Shown: positions 34,906 through 43,436 of the stretch, one piece after another
Layout: the number at the start of each line of letters is the position of its first letter
How positions within the stretch are numbered: position 1 is the first letter of the stretch
Source: Herbaspirillum sp. 3R11
GTDB taxonomy: Bacteria; Pseudomonadota; Gammaproteobacteria; Burkholderiales; Burkholderiaceae_D
DNA length: 64,000 bases
Reading direction: 5' to 3'
Assembly: GCF_004563925.1 (NCBI RefSeq)
Contig: NZ_SPNJ01000002.1
Span: 124,001-188,000, forward strand
The notes under the pieces: generated by a model
Told to the model about the DNA's origin: nothing
What the model saw: only the letters and a program-made list of their open reading frames with translations
The model's database searches: none
Position numbers and translations under genes: made by a program

Positions 34906-35655
34906 ATGAAAATTCTGGTTGCAACTAAACGCGTTGTCGACTTTAACGTCCAGATTCGCGTCAAAGCTGGTGATACTGAAGTCGATACTTCGAACCTGAA
35001 GATGGCGATGAATCCCTTCGATGAAATTGCCGTTGAAGAAGCGGTCCGTTTGAAAGAAAGTGGAGTTGCAACTGAAGTAGTGGCCGTGTCGTTCGGTGTA
35101 AAAGCTTGCCAAGACACGCTGCGTACAGCCATGGCGATTGGTGCGGACCGGGGCATCCTCGTCGAAACGAGTGAAGCGCTGCAACCCATCGATGTGGCAA
35201 AGCTGGCGAAGGCAATTGTCGAGAAAGAACAGCCAAAGCTGTTCATCCTTGGCAAACAAGCTATCGACGGGGACAACAATCAAACGGGGCAGATGCTCGC
35301 GGCACTTCTTGGCTGGCCCCAAGCTACCTTCGCTTCGAAAGTTGTCATCGACGGAGAAGACGCCATCGTTACGCGCGAAGTTGATGGTGGTTTGGAAACC
35401 CTGCGTCTCCCACTGCCGGCTGTCATCACTACTGACCTTCGCCTGAATGAGCCGCGCTATGTAACGCTGCCCAACATCATGAAGGCCAAGAAGAAGACCT
35501 TGGACACCACTACGCCCGATGCACTAGGTGTGCAGCTCAAACCTCGAATTCGCACGATTTCCGTCTCAGCGCCACCAGCACGGGCCGCCGGCATCATTGT
35601 CCCGGACGTCGCGACTCTCATTGAGAAGCTGAAAAACGAAGCAAAAGTCATCTAA
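34906..35655 (+). CDS. etfB: Electron transfer flavoprotein beta subunit
   Basis: A 249-residue EtfB. It opens MKILVATKRVVDFNVQIRVK and contains the family motifs NPFDEIAVEEAVRLKE, LGKQAIDGDNNQTGQMLA and the recognition-loop region VTREVDGGLETLRLPLPAVITTDLRL (AMP-binding and ETF partner contact). It pairs with EtfA 13 bp downstream. It accepts electrons from flavin dehydrogenases, here presumably the DAO-type enzyme at 41463-42641. Confidence 0.95.
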   Translation: MKILVATKRVVDFNVQIRVKAGDTEVDTSNLKMAMNPFDEIAVEEAVRLKESGVATEVVAVSFGVKACQDTLRTAMAIGADRGILVETSEALQPIDVAKLAKAIVEKEQPKLFILGKQAIDGDNNQTGQMLAALLGWPQATFASKVVIDGEDAIVTREVDGGLETLRLPLPAVITTDLRLNEPRYVTLPNIMKAKKKTLDTTTPDALGVQLKPRIRTISVSAPPARAAGIIVPDVATLIEKLKNEAKVI

Positions 35656-35668
35656 GGATTAGAGAGAT

Positions 35669-36601
35669 ATGAGCGCACTTGTCATTGCAGAATACGAAAG
35701 CGGCCAACTCAAGCCTGCGACTGCCATTGCCGTTACTGCTGCGAAAGTATGCAGCGACGACGTCCACATCCTGGTGATTGGTAGCGACATCGCGCCGATT
35801 GCAAAAGAGGCCGCAGCGCTCACGGGCGTGACGAAGGTGCTGGCGATTGAGGATATGAACTTCAAGGACGGCCTGGCTGAGCATATCGCCGCGGAAGTTG
35901 CAGGTATTGCCGGCACCTATGAACACATCCTCGCTGGTGCAACCAGCTTCGCAAAGAATCTTCTGCCACGTGTAGCTGCGCTCTTGGATGTGACTCAAGT
36001 ATCGGAAATCACGAAGGTTGTGTCCGCGGATACTTTTGAGCGTCCAATCTACGCTGGCAATGCGATTGCTACGGTGCAGGTGCTGGACCCAATCAAAGTT
36101 CTGAGTGTCCGTACAACCTCTTTTGTTGCAACGGAAACCGGCAATGATGCTGCTGTGGAGTACAGGTTGTCAGCAGCTCAACTGGGCGCGGTAGCGACCC
36201 TGGTCGGCCGAGAAACCGTCAAATCCGAGCGTCCTGAGCTGACAGCCGCCAAAGTCGTTGTCTCGGGCGGACGCGGTATGGGCTCTGCAGAGGACTTCCA
36301 TCTACTGGAGCCACTCGCGGACAAACTCAATGCGGCTATCGGCGCTTCTCGCGCAGCAGTCGATGCAGGTTTTGCTGCTAACGACCTGCAAGTCGGCCAG
36401 ACGGGCAAGATTGTGGCGCCGCAGCTGTATGTTGCCGTCGGTATCTCCGGTGCGATTCAGCATTTAGCAGGTATGAAAGACTCGAAGGTCATCGTCGCCA
36501 TCAATAAAGATGCGGAAGCACCGATTTTCTCGGTCGCGGACTACGGCATCGTAGGAGACCTCTTCGAAATCGTTCCTGCCATAGCAAAAGCTCTGCAATG
36601 A
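35669..36601 (+). CDS. etfA: Electron transfer flavoprotein alpha subunit
   Basis: A 310-residue EtfA. The N-terminal domain starts [20 protein letters not shown]. The C-terminal FAD-binding domain carries [49 protein letters not shown] and [21 protein letters not shown], all standard. With EtfB it forms the soluble FAD/AMP heterodimer that feeds ETF-QO. The gene order GntR-etfB-etfA-putA with short gaps suggests one transcript. Confidence 0.95.
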   Translation: MSALVIAEYESGQLKPATAIAVTAAKVCSDDVHILVIGSDIAPIAKEAAALTGVTKVLAIEDMNFKDGLAEHIAAEVAGIAGTYEHILAGATSFAKNLLPRVAALLDVTQVSEITKVVSADTFERPIYAGNAIATVQVLDPIKVLSVRTTSFVATETGNDAAVEYRLSAAQLGAVATLVGRETVKSERPELTAAKVVVSGGRGMGSAEDFHLLEPLADKLNAAIGASRAAVDAGFAANDLQVGQTGKIVAPQLYVAVGISGAIQHLAGMKDSKVIVAINKDAEAPIFSVADYGIVGDLFEIVPAIAKALQ

Positions 36602-36644
36602 ATAACGCATCTCCCTTTGGTTCTTTGAGCTTCAGTGGAGAGAG

Positions 36645-39600
36645 ATGTCCTGTGAACCCTATTACTTCGACTTGACCATGTCCTCCACATTGACTTCAGC
36701 GCCTGCATTTTCTGCATTCCACTCGGAGGTCTTCCATACTCCGTCCCCAATCCGCGCCGCGATTACTGCGGCATATCGCAGGGACGAAGTAGAGGCTGTG
36801 AAATGGTTGCTTGCTGAAGTAGCTCAGACGGCTCCTTGGAAAGAACAGACCCAAGAGCTGGCCAAGAAGCTTGTCTCCCAGGTCCGGGAAAAGCGCACTC
36901 GTTCCTCGGGCGTAGATGCACTCATGCAGGAATTTTCGCTGTCTTCGGAGGAAGGTGTGGCACTGATGTGTCTGGCGGAGGCGCTTCTGCGCATTCCAGA
37001 CCGTCAGACCGCAGACCGCTTGATTGCGGACAAAATTAGCAAGGGCGACTGGCGCAAACATCTGGGTGAATCCCCCTCGTTGTTCGTCAACGCTGCGACG
37101 TGGGGATTGCTGATTACGGGAAAACTGGTTTCCACAAATAGCGAAAACAGTCTGACATCGGCCATCACACGCCTCATCGGGAAAGGCGGGGAGCCGCTCA
37201 TTCGAAAGGGTGTCGACCTTGCTATGCGTATGCTCGGCGACCAGTTCGTTACCGGTCAAACCATCGATGAAGCTCTGGATAACAGCCGCGATAATGAGAA
37301 GCGAGGCTACCGCTACTCCTACGATATGTTGGGCGAATCGGCGTTAACCATGCACGACGCCGACGTCTATTACAAGTCGTATGAGGACGCCATTCACGCC
37401 ATTGGGCGCGCATCCAATGGCCGAGGCATCAAGGACGGTCCGGGTATCTCGGTCAAGCTCTCCGCACTGCACCCGCGTTATTCGCGTGCTCAGCAGGCGC
37501 GTGTGATGAGCGAACTCTTGCCTCGACTGAAAAATCTGTTGTTGCTCGTTAAGCGCTACAACATCGGCCTGAACATCGATGCTGAGGAAGCGGACCGTTT
37601 GGAATTGTCGTTGGATATGATGGAAGTCTTGGTGTCTGACGCAGACTTGGCTGGCTTCGATGGTCTTGGCTTTGTTGTGCAGGGTTATCAAAAGCGCTGC
37701 CCCTTCGTAATTGACTATTTGGTGGATTTGGCGCGCCGCAACAAACGCCGGCTGATGATTCGTCTCGTCAAGGGGGCGTACTGGGATAGTGAAATCAAGC
37801 GAGCGCAGGTTGACGGCCTGGAAGGCTATCCAGTCTACACACGCAAGGTGCACACAGACCTGTCCTACCTGGCATGCGCACAGAAGCTATTGGCTTCGAC
37901 CGATGTCATCTATCCGCAATTCGCCACTCACAACGCTCATACTCTGGCGGCTATCTACAACTGGGCCAAGAAAACCAACGTTGATGACTACGAGTTCCAG
38001 TGCCTGCATGGCATGGGAGAGACCTTGTACGACCAAGTCGTCGGCAAGGAAAATCTGGGGAAAGCCTGTCGCATCTATGCGCCGGTAGGTTCGCATCAAA
38101 CACTGCTTGCTTACTTAGTTCGCCGACTGCTGGAAAACGGCGCTAATTCATCCTTCGTTAATCAAATTGTTGACGAAGATGTCTCTTTAGAGAAACTGGT
38201 CGCGGACCCAATTGACACGGTCCTTGCTCAAGGAGGATTGCCCCATCCTGTTATCGCATTGCCGAACCATATTTATGGTTCCGAACGTCGCAACTCGGCT
38301 GGTATAGACCTTAGCAATGAAAGCAAGCTGCTGGCGCTCGACCAAAAATTTAAATCCTTCAGTGCTCATACTTGGACCGCGGAGCCTATTTTGGCATCGC
38401 AATCAATTGGAACCGAGCCACAAGAAGTACGCAATCCAGCCGACCACCGCGAGCTGGTCGGCCACGTTATCAAAGCGAGTCTCGAGGATGTTCAGTCTGC
38501 GTTGAATAGCGCAACTGACTACGCAGCCATCTGGCAACAAACAGATTCCAATGAGCGCGCGCAGATGTTGGAGCGTGCCGCGGACATGATGGAAGAAAAC
38601 ATCGCCGAGTTCATGGCGCTCGCTATCCGAGAAGCAGGCAAGTCGCTGCCCAACTTTATTGCTGAAGTGCGCGAGGCAGTCGATTTCCTTCGATACTACG
38701 CCGTTCAGTCGCGTGAGGAAGCGCACTCCCAAGGCCTGGGGCCTGTCGTTTGCATCAGCCCATGGAATTTTCCGCTGGCAATCTTCATCGGTGAGGTCAG
38801 TGCCGCTCTAGCTGCTGGTAACGTGGTTCTGGCGAAACCCGCTGAGCAGACCTCGTTGATTGCGTACCGAGCAGTTCAGCTGTTGCACGAAGCCGGCGTG
38901 CCAAGGGCTGCACTCCAGTTCGTCCCAGGTAAAGGTTCGGTCGTTGGTAACGCATTGACCGGTGACGCGCGCGTGAAGGGCGTCATTTTCACAGGCTCGA
39001 CCGAAGTAGCCCAACTCATCAATAAGACACTTGCTAGTCGCTCTGGCGTTGACAATGGCGAACTGGCATTGATTGCGGAGACGGGTGGCCAGAACGCGAT
39101 GATTGTGGATTCCAGCGCGTTGGCAGAACAAGTCGTGATTGATGTTCTCTCCTCTGCCTTTGACAGTGCGGGCCAGCGTTGTTCTGCGCTACGTGTCCTG
39201 TGTCTGCAAGAAGATATCGCTGACCGGACTCTGGAAATGCTGAAGGGGGCGATGCAGGAACTTCGTATTGGTCGCCCAGACTGTTTGGCTACAGATATCG
39301 GCCCAGTCATCGACGCAGGTGCGCAAAAAGGGTTGTTGGACCACATTGAACGTATGCGCAAAACGGCCAAATCCGTATATCAGCTGCCGCTCGATGCCCT
39401 CTGCGAACACGGCACATTTGTCCCTCCAACTGTCATTGAAATCAATGACCTCGCACAACTCCAACGTGAAGTCTTTGGACCGGTCTTGCACGTCCTCCGC
39501 TACCGCCGTAATGAGCTCCCTCAACTGGTAGGCGCCATCAATGCAACAGGGTACGGCCTGACCCTTGGTGTCCACTCGCGCATTGACGAAACTATCGATT

Positions 39601-40337
39601 TCGTTGCTCGTAGCGCTCACGTTGGCAATATTTACGTCAACCGCAACATCGTTGGAGCCGTGGTGGGAGTTCAACCGTTCGGCGGCGAGGGAAAATCTGG
39701 TACTGGCCCGAAGGCCGGCGGGCCGCTTTACCTAAAGCGCTTGCAGAAAGACGCTCTCCTGCACGGAGACTTGGCTAGAAGCACCTCCTCGTCGCAAACG
39801 AATGCTCTTGTGGATGAGATGGCCAGCTGGGCTATTTCTCATGGACATACAAAACTGGCAGCAATCATGGGGGACTATCAGTGCGAAAGCCTGCTGGCTC
39901 GTTGCGTGAACCTTCCTGGGCCGACCGGCGAGCGCAACACGTTAGCGTTCGCCCCACGAGGCTTGATTCTCTGCGTCGCCTCCGATGTTGCTACGTTGTT
40001 GAATCAGATTTCAGCTGCATTCGCCACAGGGAATTCGGTCGTAGTCGATACGAGCACGTCGGCGTTGCTTCCAGCTGGGTTGCCGAAGAAGGTCAGAGCA
40101 GCAATTCAGTGCTCCGATGAACTCGATAAATTGCCGCTTCAAGCTGCGTTGGTTGACTTGGATACCAGCAATGCTTGGCGTGGCCGGCTTGCTGACCGAG
40201 ATGGTGCGCTGGTCCCACTCATCGTATGCACAGAAAACAAAGCCATTCCGTTGTGGAGACTGGTGGCTGAACGGGCTCTCTGCGTGAATACCACCGCAGC
40301 TGGCGGTAATGCAAGCTTGATGACGATATCCGTTTAA
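36645..40337 (+). CDS. putA: Bifunctional proline dehydrogenase / P5C dehydrogenase without DNA-binding domain
   Basis: A 1230-residue PutA. It lacks the N-terminal ribbon-helix-helix of E. coli PutA, so it cannot repress its own gene; regulation must fall to the GntR proteins. The PRODH barrel (about residues 180-490) shows DGPGISVKLSALHPRYS, LNIDAEEADRLELSL and MIRLVKGAYWDSEIKRAQ. The P5CDH (ALDH) domain (about 560-1010) has ISPWNFPLAIFIGEV, ETGGQNAMIV and catalytic Cys846 in GQRCSALR. A degenerate ALDH-like C-terminal domain follows. It oxidises proline to glutamate, with FAD electrons to quinone and NADH from the second step. GGAG lies before ATG 36645. Confidence 0.95.
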   Translation: MSCEPYYFDLTMSSTLTSAPAFSAFHSEVFHTPSPIRAAITAAYRRDEVEAVKWLLAEVAQTAPWKEQTQELAKKLVSQVREKRTRSSGVDALMQEFSLSSEEGVALMCLAEALLRIPDRQTADRLIADKISKGDWRKHLGESPSLFVNAATWGLLITGKLVSTNSENSLTSAITRLIGKGGEPLIRKGVDLAMRMLGDQFVTGQTIDEALDNSRDNEKRGYRYSYDMLGESALTMHDADVYYKSYEDAIHAIGRASNGRGIKDGPGISVKLSALHPRYSRAQQARVMSELLPRLKNLLLLVKRYNIGLNIDAEEADRLELSLDMMEVLVSDADLAGFDGLGFVVQGYQKRCPFVIDYLVDLARRNKRRLMIRLVKGAYWDSEIKRAQVDGLEGYPVYTRKVHTDLSYLACAQKLLASTDVIYPQFATHNAHTLAAIYNWAKKTNVDDYEFQCLHGMGETLYDQVVGKENLGKACRIYAPVGSHQTLLAYLVRRLLENGANSSFVNQIVDEDVSLEKLVADPIDTVLAQGGLPHPVIALPNHIYGSERRNSAGIDLSNESKLLALDQKFKSFSAHTWTAEPILASQSIGTEPQEVRNPADHRELVGHVIKASLEDVQSALNSATDYAAIWQQTDSNERAQMLERAADMMEENIAEFMALAIREAGKSLPNFIAEVREAVDFLRYYAVQSREEAHSQGLGPVVCISPWNFPLAIFIGEVSAALAAGNVVLAKPAEQTSLIAYRAVQLLHEAGVPRAALQFVPGKGSVVGNALTGDARVKGVIFTGSTEVAQLINKTLASRSGVDNGELALIAETGGQNAMIVDSSALAEQVVIDVLSSAFDSAGQRCSALRVLCLQEDIADRTLEMLKGAMQELRIGRPDCLATDIGPVIDAGAQKGLLDHIERMRKTAKSVYQLPLDALCEHGTFVPPTVIEINDLAQLQREVFGPVLHVLRYRRNELPQLVGAINATGYGLTLGVHSRIDETIDFVARSAHVGNIYVNRNIVGAVVGVQPFGGEGKSGTGPKAGGPLYLKRLQKDALLHGDLARSTSSSQTNALVDEMASWAISHGHTKLAAIMGDYQCESLLARCVNLPGPTGERNTLAFAPRGLILCVASDVATLLNQISAAFATGNSVVVDTSTSALLPAGLPKKVRAAIQCSDELDKLPLQAALVDLDTSNAWRGRLADRDGALVPLIVCTENKAIPLWRLVAERALCVNTTAAGGNASLMTISV

Positions 40338-40419
40338 ATGTTACCCAACATCCTGTCAGTTCAGCTCGGGACTTCTAGGTAATCAAGGCCGAGCGACAAC
40401 ATCAAAGTTTTGTCTATAT

Positions 40420-40441
40420 ATGTATCCAAAGGTGGATACAT
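40420..40441. promoter_or_regulatory. Palindromic operator ATGTATCC / GGATACAT before the binding-protein gene
   Basis: The arms ATGTATCCA and TGGATACAT are perfectly complementary around a 4-nt centre (AAGG). The site lies 90 bp upstream of the TTG start at 40532 and shares its half-site with 34161-34184, placing the binding protein and flavoenzyme genes in the same predicted regulon. Confidence 0.65.
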
Positions 40442-40531
40442 ACATTTTTGTAGTACGTGCAGTTATCAAAAGTGGTGGTAATGGAGGAATTTTCCTCAAA
40501 GGCTTACGTTTAACTCAGAAGGAGAAATATC

Positions 40532-41440
40532 TTGAAAGCGCTCAAATTTTTCTTGGCAGCACTCGCGGTTGTTTCGGTACCAGCTTTGTCTCAAGAGACC
40601 GGCATACTGAAAAAGATTAAGGAATCCGGAACACTGACATTGGGTGTCCGCGACTCCTCCATCCCGTTCTCGTATCTTGACGATAAGCAGTCATACCAAG
40701 GCTATGCAATTGACATTTGCATGCGCGCGGCCAAATCGATTCAAAAGAAGTTGGCATTGACTTCCCTTAACATCAAGATGGTGCCTGTGACATCGTCAAC
40801 CCGGTTGCCGCTCATCGCTAACGGGACGATTGACCTTGAATGCGGGTCCACTTCCAATAACATCGACAGGCAGAAGCAAGTTTCTTTTGCTCCCACGACC
40901 TTCATTACCGCCAATCGCATCTTGGCGAAGAAGTCATCGAACATTAAGACTCTTGATGACCTGAAGGGAAAAAATGTCGTTTCGACAGCCGGCACAACAA
41001 ACCTGAAGCAAATTGCTACGCTCAATACCGAACGTGGGCTGGGTATGAACGTCCTTTCCGCTCGTGACCATGCAGAAGCCTTTCTGATGGTTGAGACCGG
41101 CCGGGCGTCAGCCTTTGTCATGGACGATATCCTGTTGGCATCGTTAGCCGCTACTTCAAAGAATCCTGCTGATTTCATGATTGGCAGCGAAGCTTTGTCG
41201 GTTGAGCCGTATGGCATTATTGAACCCAAGCATGACCCAGCGTTCAAGAAGGTGGTCGATGACGTCTTTATCGAAATGATGAAGAACGGCGAAATGTCCC
41301 GTCTGTACAGTAAATGGTTCCAAACACCAATTCCTCCAAAGGGTGTGAATCTCAACGTTCCTATGAGCGCTGAGTTGCAAGCTGTGATTAAGAATCCAAC
41401 AGATTCTGGCGACCCAGCAGCGTATGTTTTGAAGAAGTAA
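40532..41440 (+). CDS. Periplasmic amino-acid binding protein, GltI-like (island copy)
   Basis: A 302-residue family-3 binding protein with a short signal peptide (FFLAALAVVSVPALS). It has the same motif series as the chromosomal copy at 20152-21105: GTLTLGVRDSSIPFSYLDD, PLIANGTIDLECGSTSNN, ALSVEPYGIIEPKHDPAFKK. The TTG start is supported by AAGGAG 7 nt upstream. No permease gene follows; instead the DAO-type flavoenzyme is 22 bp downstream. It must borrow a permease from elsewhere or serve as a sensor protein. The ligand is likely an acidic or cyclic amino acid. Confidence 0.9.
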   Translation: MKALKFFLAALAVVSVPALSQETGILKKIKESGTLTLGVRDSSIPFSYLDDKQSYQGYAIDICMRAAKSIQKKLALTSLNIKMVPVTSSTRLPLIANGTIDLECGSTSNNIDRQKQVSFAPTTFITANRILAKKSSNIKTLDDLKGKNVVSTAGTTNLKQIATLNTERGLGMNVLSARDHAEAFLMVETGRASAFVMDDILLASLAATSKNPADFMIGSEALSVEPYGIIEPKHDPAFKKVVDDVFIEMMKNGEMSRLYSKWFQTPIPPKGVNLNVPMSAELQAVIKNPTDSGDPAAYVLKK

Positions 41441-41462
41441 TCAACCTAAGACCGAGTTCATC

Positions 41463-42641
41463 ATGACTACTACAGCTCAAAATTTTGACGTTGCAATCAT
41501 CGGCGGAGGCATCATTGGTTCTAGCACCGCCTATTTTTTGCTAAAAGAAGACCCATCCCTCTCGATTTGCGTTATCGAACCCGATTCGACATACGAATTC
41601 GCCTCGGCACTCCGCTCGTCCGGTGGCTGCCGTGTGCAATTCACCGGGAAAGAAAATATCGCCATGTCATTGTTTAGCATTGATTTCATCAAGAACTTTG
41701 AAAAAACCATGACGGCAAATGGCCGACCCGCGCCAGTCGATTGGGTACAAGGTGGGTATCTCTTTATCGTTCCGCCAGAGAATCTCCAAGCCCTGGAACG
41801 AAACGTCGCATTCCAAAAATCGCAGGGCTGTGTAGTCGACCTGTTGTCTCCAAGCGAGTTGAAGGAGAAGTTTCCTTCGATGTATGTGGATGACCTCGGC
41901 GGTGGCGCTCATACCCCAGAAGACGGTTGGTGCGACCCGAATGGCCTGCTTTGGGGATTCCGTCGCAAGGCGGTAGAACTGGGGGCAAAATTCATCGATG
42001 GAAAAGTGGCCGGCGCTCAGGTCACTCTCAACCAGGCGAAGTCCGTTACTCTCGACGATGGGCAAGTCATTAACGCTACTCACTTCGTCAATGCTACCGG
42101 TGCATGGTCTGGACAAGTCGCAGAGCTCTTTGGCATGAATTTGCCAATCTCTCCGGTGAGACGCTTCGAGCATTACTTCACTCCTGCAACGCCGGTGGAA
42201 CATCTGCCTTACGTCAAGGATGTCGCTCGCCTGGCATTCCGCTCTGAAGGCAACGGCTTCTCCGGCGGCCTGGTCGATGGCTCTGTGACGCGCGGCTTTA
42301 ATTTCGATGTCGACCACGACTATTTCGAAAATGTGGTCTGGCCCGCTGTTGCACATCGTTTTCCAGCATTTGAAGGGGCCAAATGCCATCGCACTTGGTC
42401 GGGGCTGTATGAAGTCAACGAGCTTGATGGAAATGCGGTGATTGGTTCGTGGAACTCACGTTTGCCTAATCTGCATACAGTCGCGGGCTTTTCTGGTCAT
42501 GGCATGATGCATGCGCCGGCTGCCGGGCGCGGTATCGCCGAGCTTATCGTCCACGGACGGTTCCAAACTATTGACATGACTGCTTTGGGTTATGAGCGTG
42601 TCGAACAAAACAAGCCTTATCCAGAGCTTGGGATTTTGTAA
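41463..42641 (+). CDS. FAD-dependent oxidoreductase of the DAO / sarcosine-dimethylglycine dehydrogenase family
   Basis: A 392-residue flavoprotein. The FAD motif FDVAIIGGGIIGSSTAYFLL opens the chain; SSGGCRVQF sits where covalent or substrate-side residues lie in relatives; WVQGGYLFI, NATGAWSGQVAELFG and a C-terminal GFSGHGMMHAPAAGRGIAELI complete the family pattern. No signal peptide. Relatives oxidise secondary or cyclic amines and D-amino acids, some giving electrons to ETF rather than oxygen. The island's own ETF and ETF-QO make it a good candidate ETF-linked dehydrogenase for D-proline or an N-alkyl/cyclic amino acid. The substrate is inferred only. Confidence 0.88.
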   Translation: MTTTAQNFDVAIIGGGIIGSSTAYFLLKEDPSLSICVIEPDSTYEFASALRSSGGCRVQFTGKENIAMSLFSIDFIKNFEKTMTANGRPAPVDWVQGGYLFIVPPENLQALERNVAFQKSQGCVVDLLSPSELKEKFPSMYVDDLGGGAHTPEDGWCDPNGLLWGFRRKAVELGAKFIDGKVAGAQVTLNQAKSVTLDDGQVINATHFVNATGAWSGQVAELFGMNLPISPVRRFEHYFTPATPVEHLPYVKDVARLAFRSEGNGFSGGLVDGSVTRGFNFDVDHDYFENVVWPAVAHRFPAFEGAKCHRTWSGLYEVNELDGNAVIGSWNSRLPNLHTVAGFSGHGMMHAPAAGRGIAELIVHGRFQTIDMTALGYERVEQNKPYPELGIL

Positions 42642-42708
42642 TCGGATTAGTTCACCGCCTCCTGGAAAGCGTCGGTGTCTATCCGGTGGACGTAAGTCCA
42701 CAACTGCA

Positions 42709-42741
42709 GCCTGATTCAGGAATACTGAATCAGGCTTTTTT
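42709..42741 (+). terminator. Strong intrinsic terminator after the flavoenzyme gene
   Basis: The stem GCCTGATTCA / TGAATCAGGC is perfect over 10 bp with a 7-nt loop and is followed by six T, 68 bp after the stop at 42641. It closes the 40532-42641 unit. Confidence 0.92.
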
Positions 42742-42928
42742 GTTTGATTAGGCGCGCTTCGTCCTCCTGATAGGCTGACGTGGAATCTAAATGGACGCGA
42801 TAGAGCGAGGTATTTTTGGCGTATTTTTGAGAGCCGGAGTAGCGCATATCAAAAACATTAGCAGCCTTTGTGCATAAGGCTTTCCGGCGGAGTGGGAGCT
42901 CTCCGGCTAACCCTTCCACAAAGCGGCC

Positions 42929-42991
42929 GCTAACGTATCTGTTTTACGGTCGCAAAAGTAGTCAGCTGACTGCAATGAATAAAGTTGGTCG
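42929..42991 (+). repeat. Right terminal inverted repeat of the catabolic island
   Basis: Read outward on the plus strand: GCTAACGTATCTGTTTTAC, GGTCGCA, a 12-bp perfect palindrome AGTCAGCTGACT (42960-42971), then CAATGAATAAAGTTGGTCG. The left end has the same two blocks but only a few bases between them, lacking this palindrome. Confidence 0.85.
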
Positions 42992-43038
42992 ATAACGTCG
43001 ATGTTAAGTATATGATTTTAAAAGCATTGCTTTAACGG

Positions 43039-43104
43039 TTAAAGTTGGTCGGACTATAACTTTATATGTGGCTAAACGAGGGGTGCAGGAAATAAAGTTG
43101 GTCG
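43039..43104 (+). repeat. Two further copies of the outer end motif TAAAGTTGGTCG
   Basis: TTAAAGTTGGTCG at 43039-43051 and AATAAAGTTGGTCG at 43091-43104 repeat the tip of the right end (42978-42991) in the same direction, at 60- and 53-bp intervals. They may be extra recombinase-binding sites or remnants of nested ends. Confidence 0.75.
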
Positions 43105-43208
43105 TGCAGCGGGAGACTAGGGTGAATCACTCTATAAGTCACAATTTTTGATGGCTGTTGCGTTCTCAGCAAGCTAATTAGGGCGATCGAACTGACTATT
43201 TCACAGGC

Positions 43209-43231
43209 TTTTCCTCGAAGGGCGAGGAAAA
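43209..43231. terminator. Hairpin TTTTCCTCG / CGAGGAAAA
   Basis: A perfect 9-bp stem with a 5-nt loop, A/T at the base on both sides. It lies about 205 bp beyond the L-2-hydroxyglutarate oxidase stop and could end its transcript on the minus strand; the distance makes this uncertain. Confidence 0.5.
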
Positions 43232-43436
43232 CCCGCAGGGCGGAAACATCGGCTAAGGTTCGCGGTCCTACTTTATTGCTCCTGCATAGGAGTATTTTGA
43301 GTTTTTGTGCTGCGTGGGTTCGTTGCTAGAAGGGACTGCAGAATGTCGCCGACCATGAACATGTGATGTCCATTTTTTTGAACTGTGTGACCAACTCGGC
43401 CGGAATATGCTGTCAGCTGGCGTGCTATTTTTTGTA

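Larger units (their letters stand above)
28669..42991. mobile_element. Putative 14.3-kb mobile catabolic island bounded by terminal inverted repeats
   Basis: The block is delimited by outward-facing imperfect repeats of 49 and 63 bp, has visibly lower GC than both flanks, and carries a self-contained imino-acid catabolic set with its own regulators. No transposase, integrase or resolvase gene lies inside, so movement would need a recombinase in trans or one since lost. A clear target-site duplication was not found. Additional copies of the outermost motif beyond the right end (to 43104) make the exact right border uncertain. Confidence 0.6.
42642..43436. other. Non-coding stretch with island right boundary
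   Basis: No credible gene in 795 bp. It contains a strong terminator, the right terminal inverted repeat, two extra copies of the outermost repeat motif, and a hairpin at 43209-43231. High GC returns at about 43.2-43.4 kb. Confidence 0.7.

Noticed and set aside
28669..43104. Target-site duplication for the island
   Set aside because: Only a TGC trinucleotide flanks the left tip and the outermost right motif, which is too short to count as evidence.
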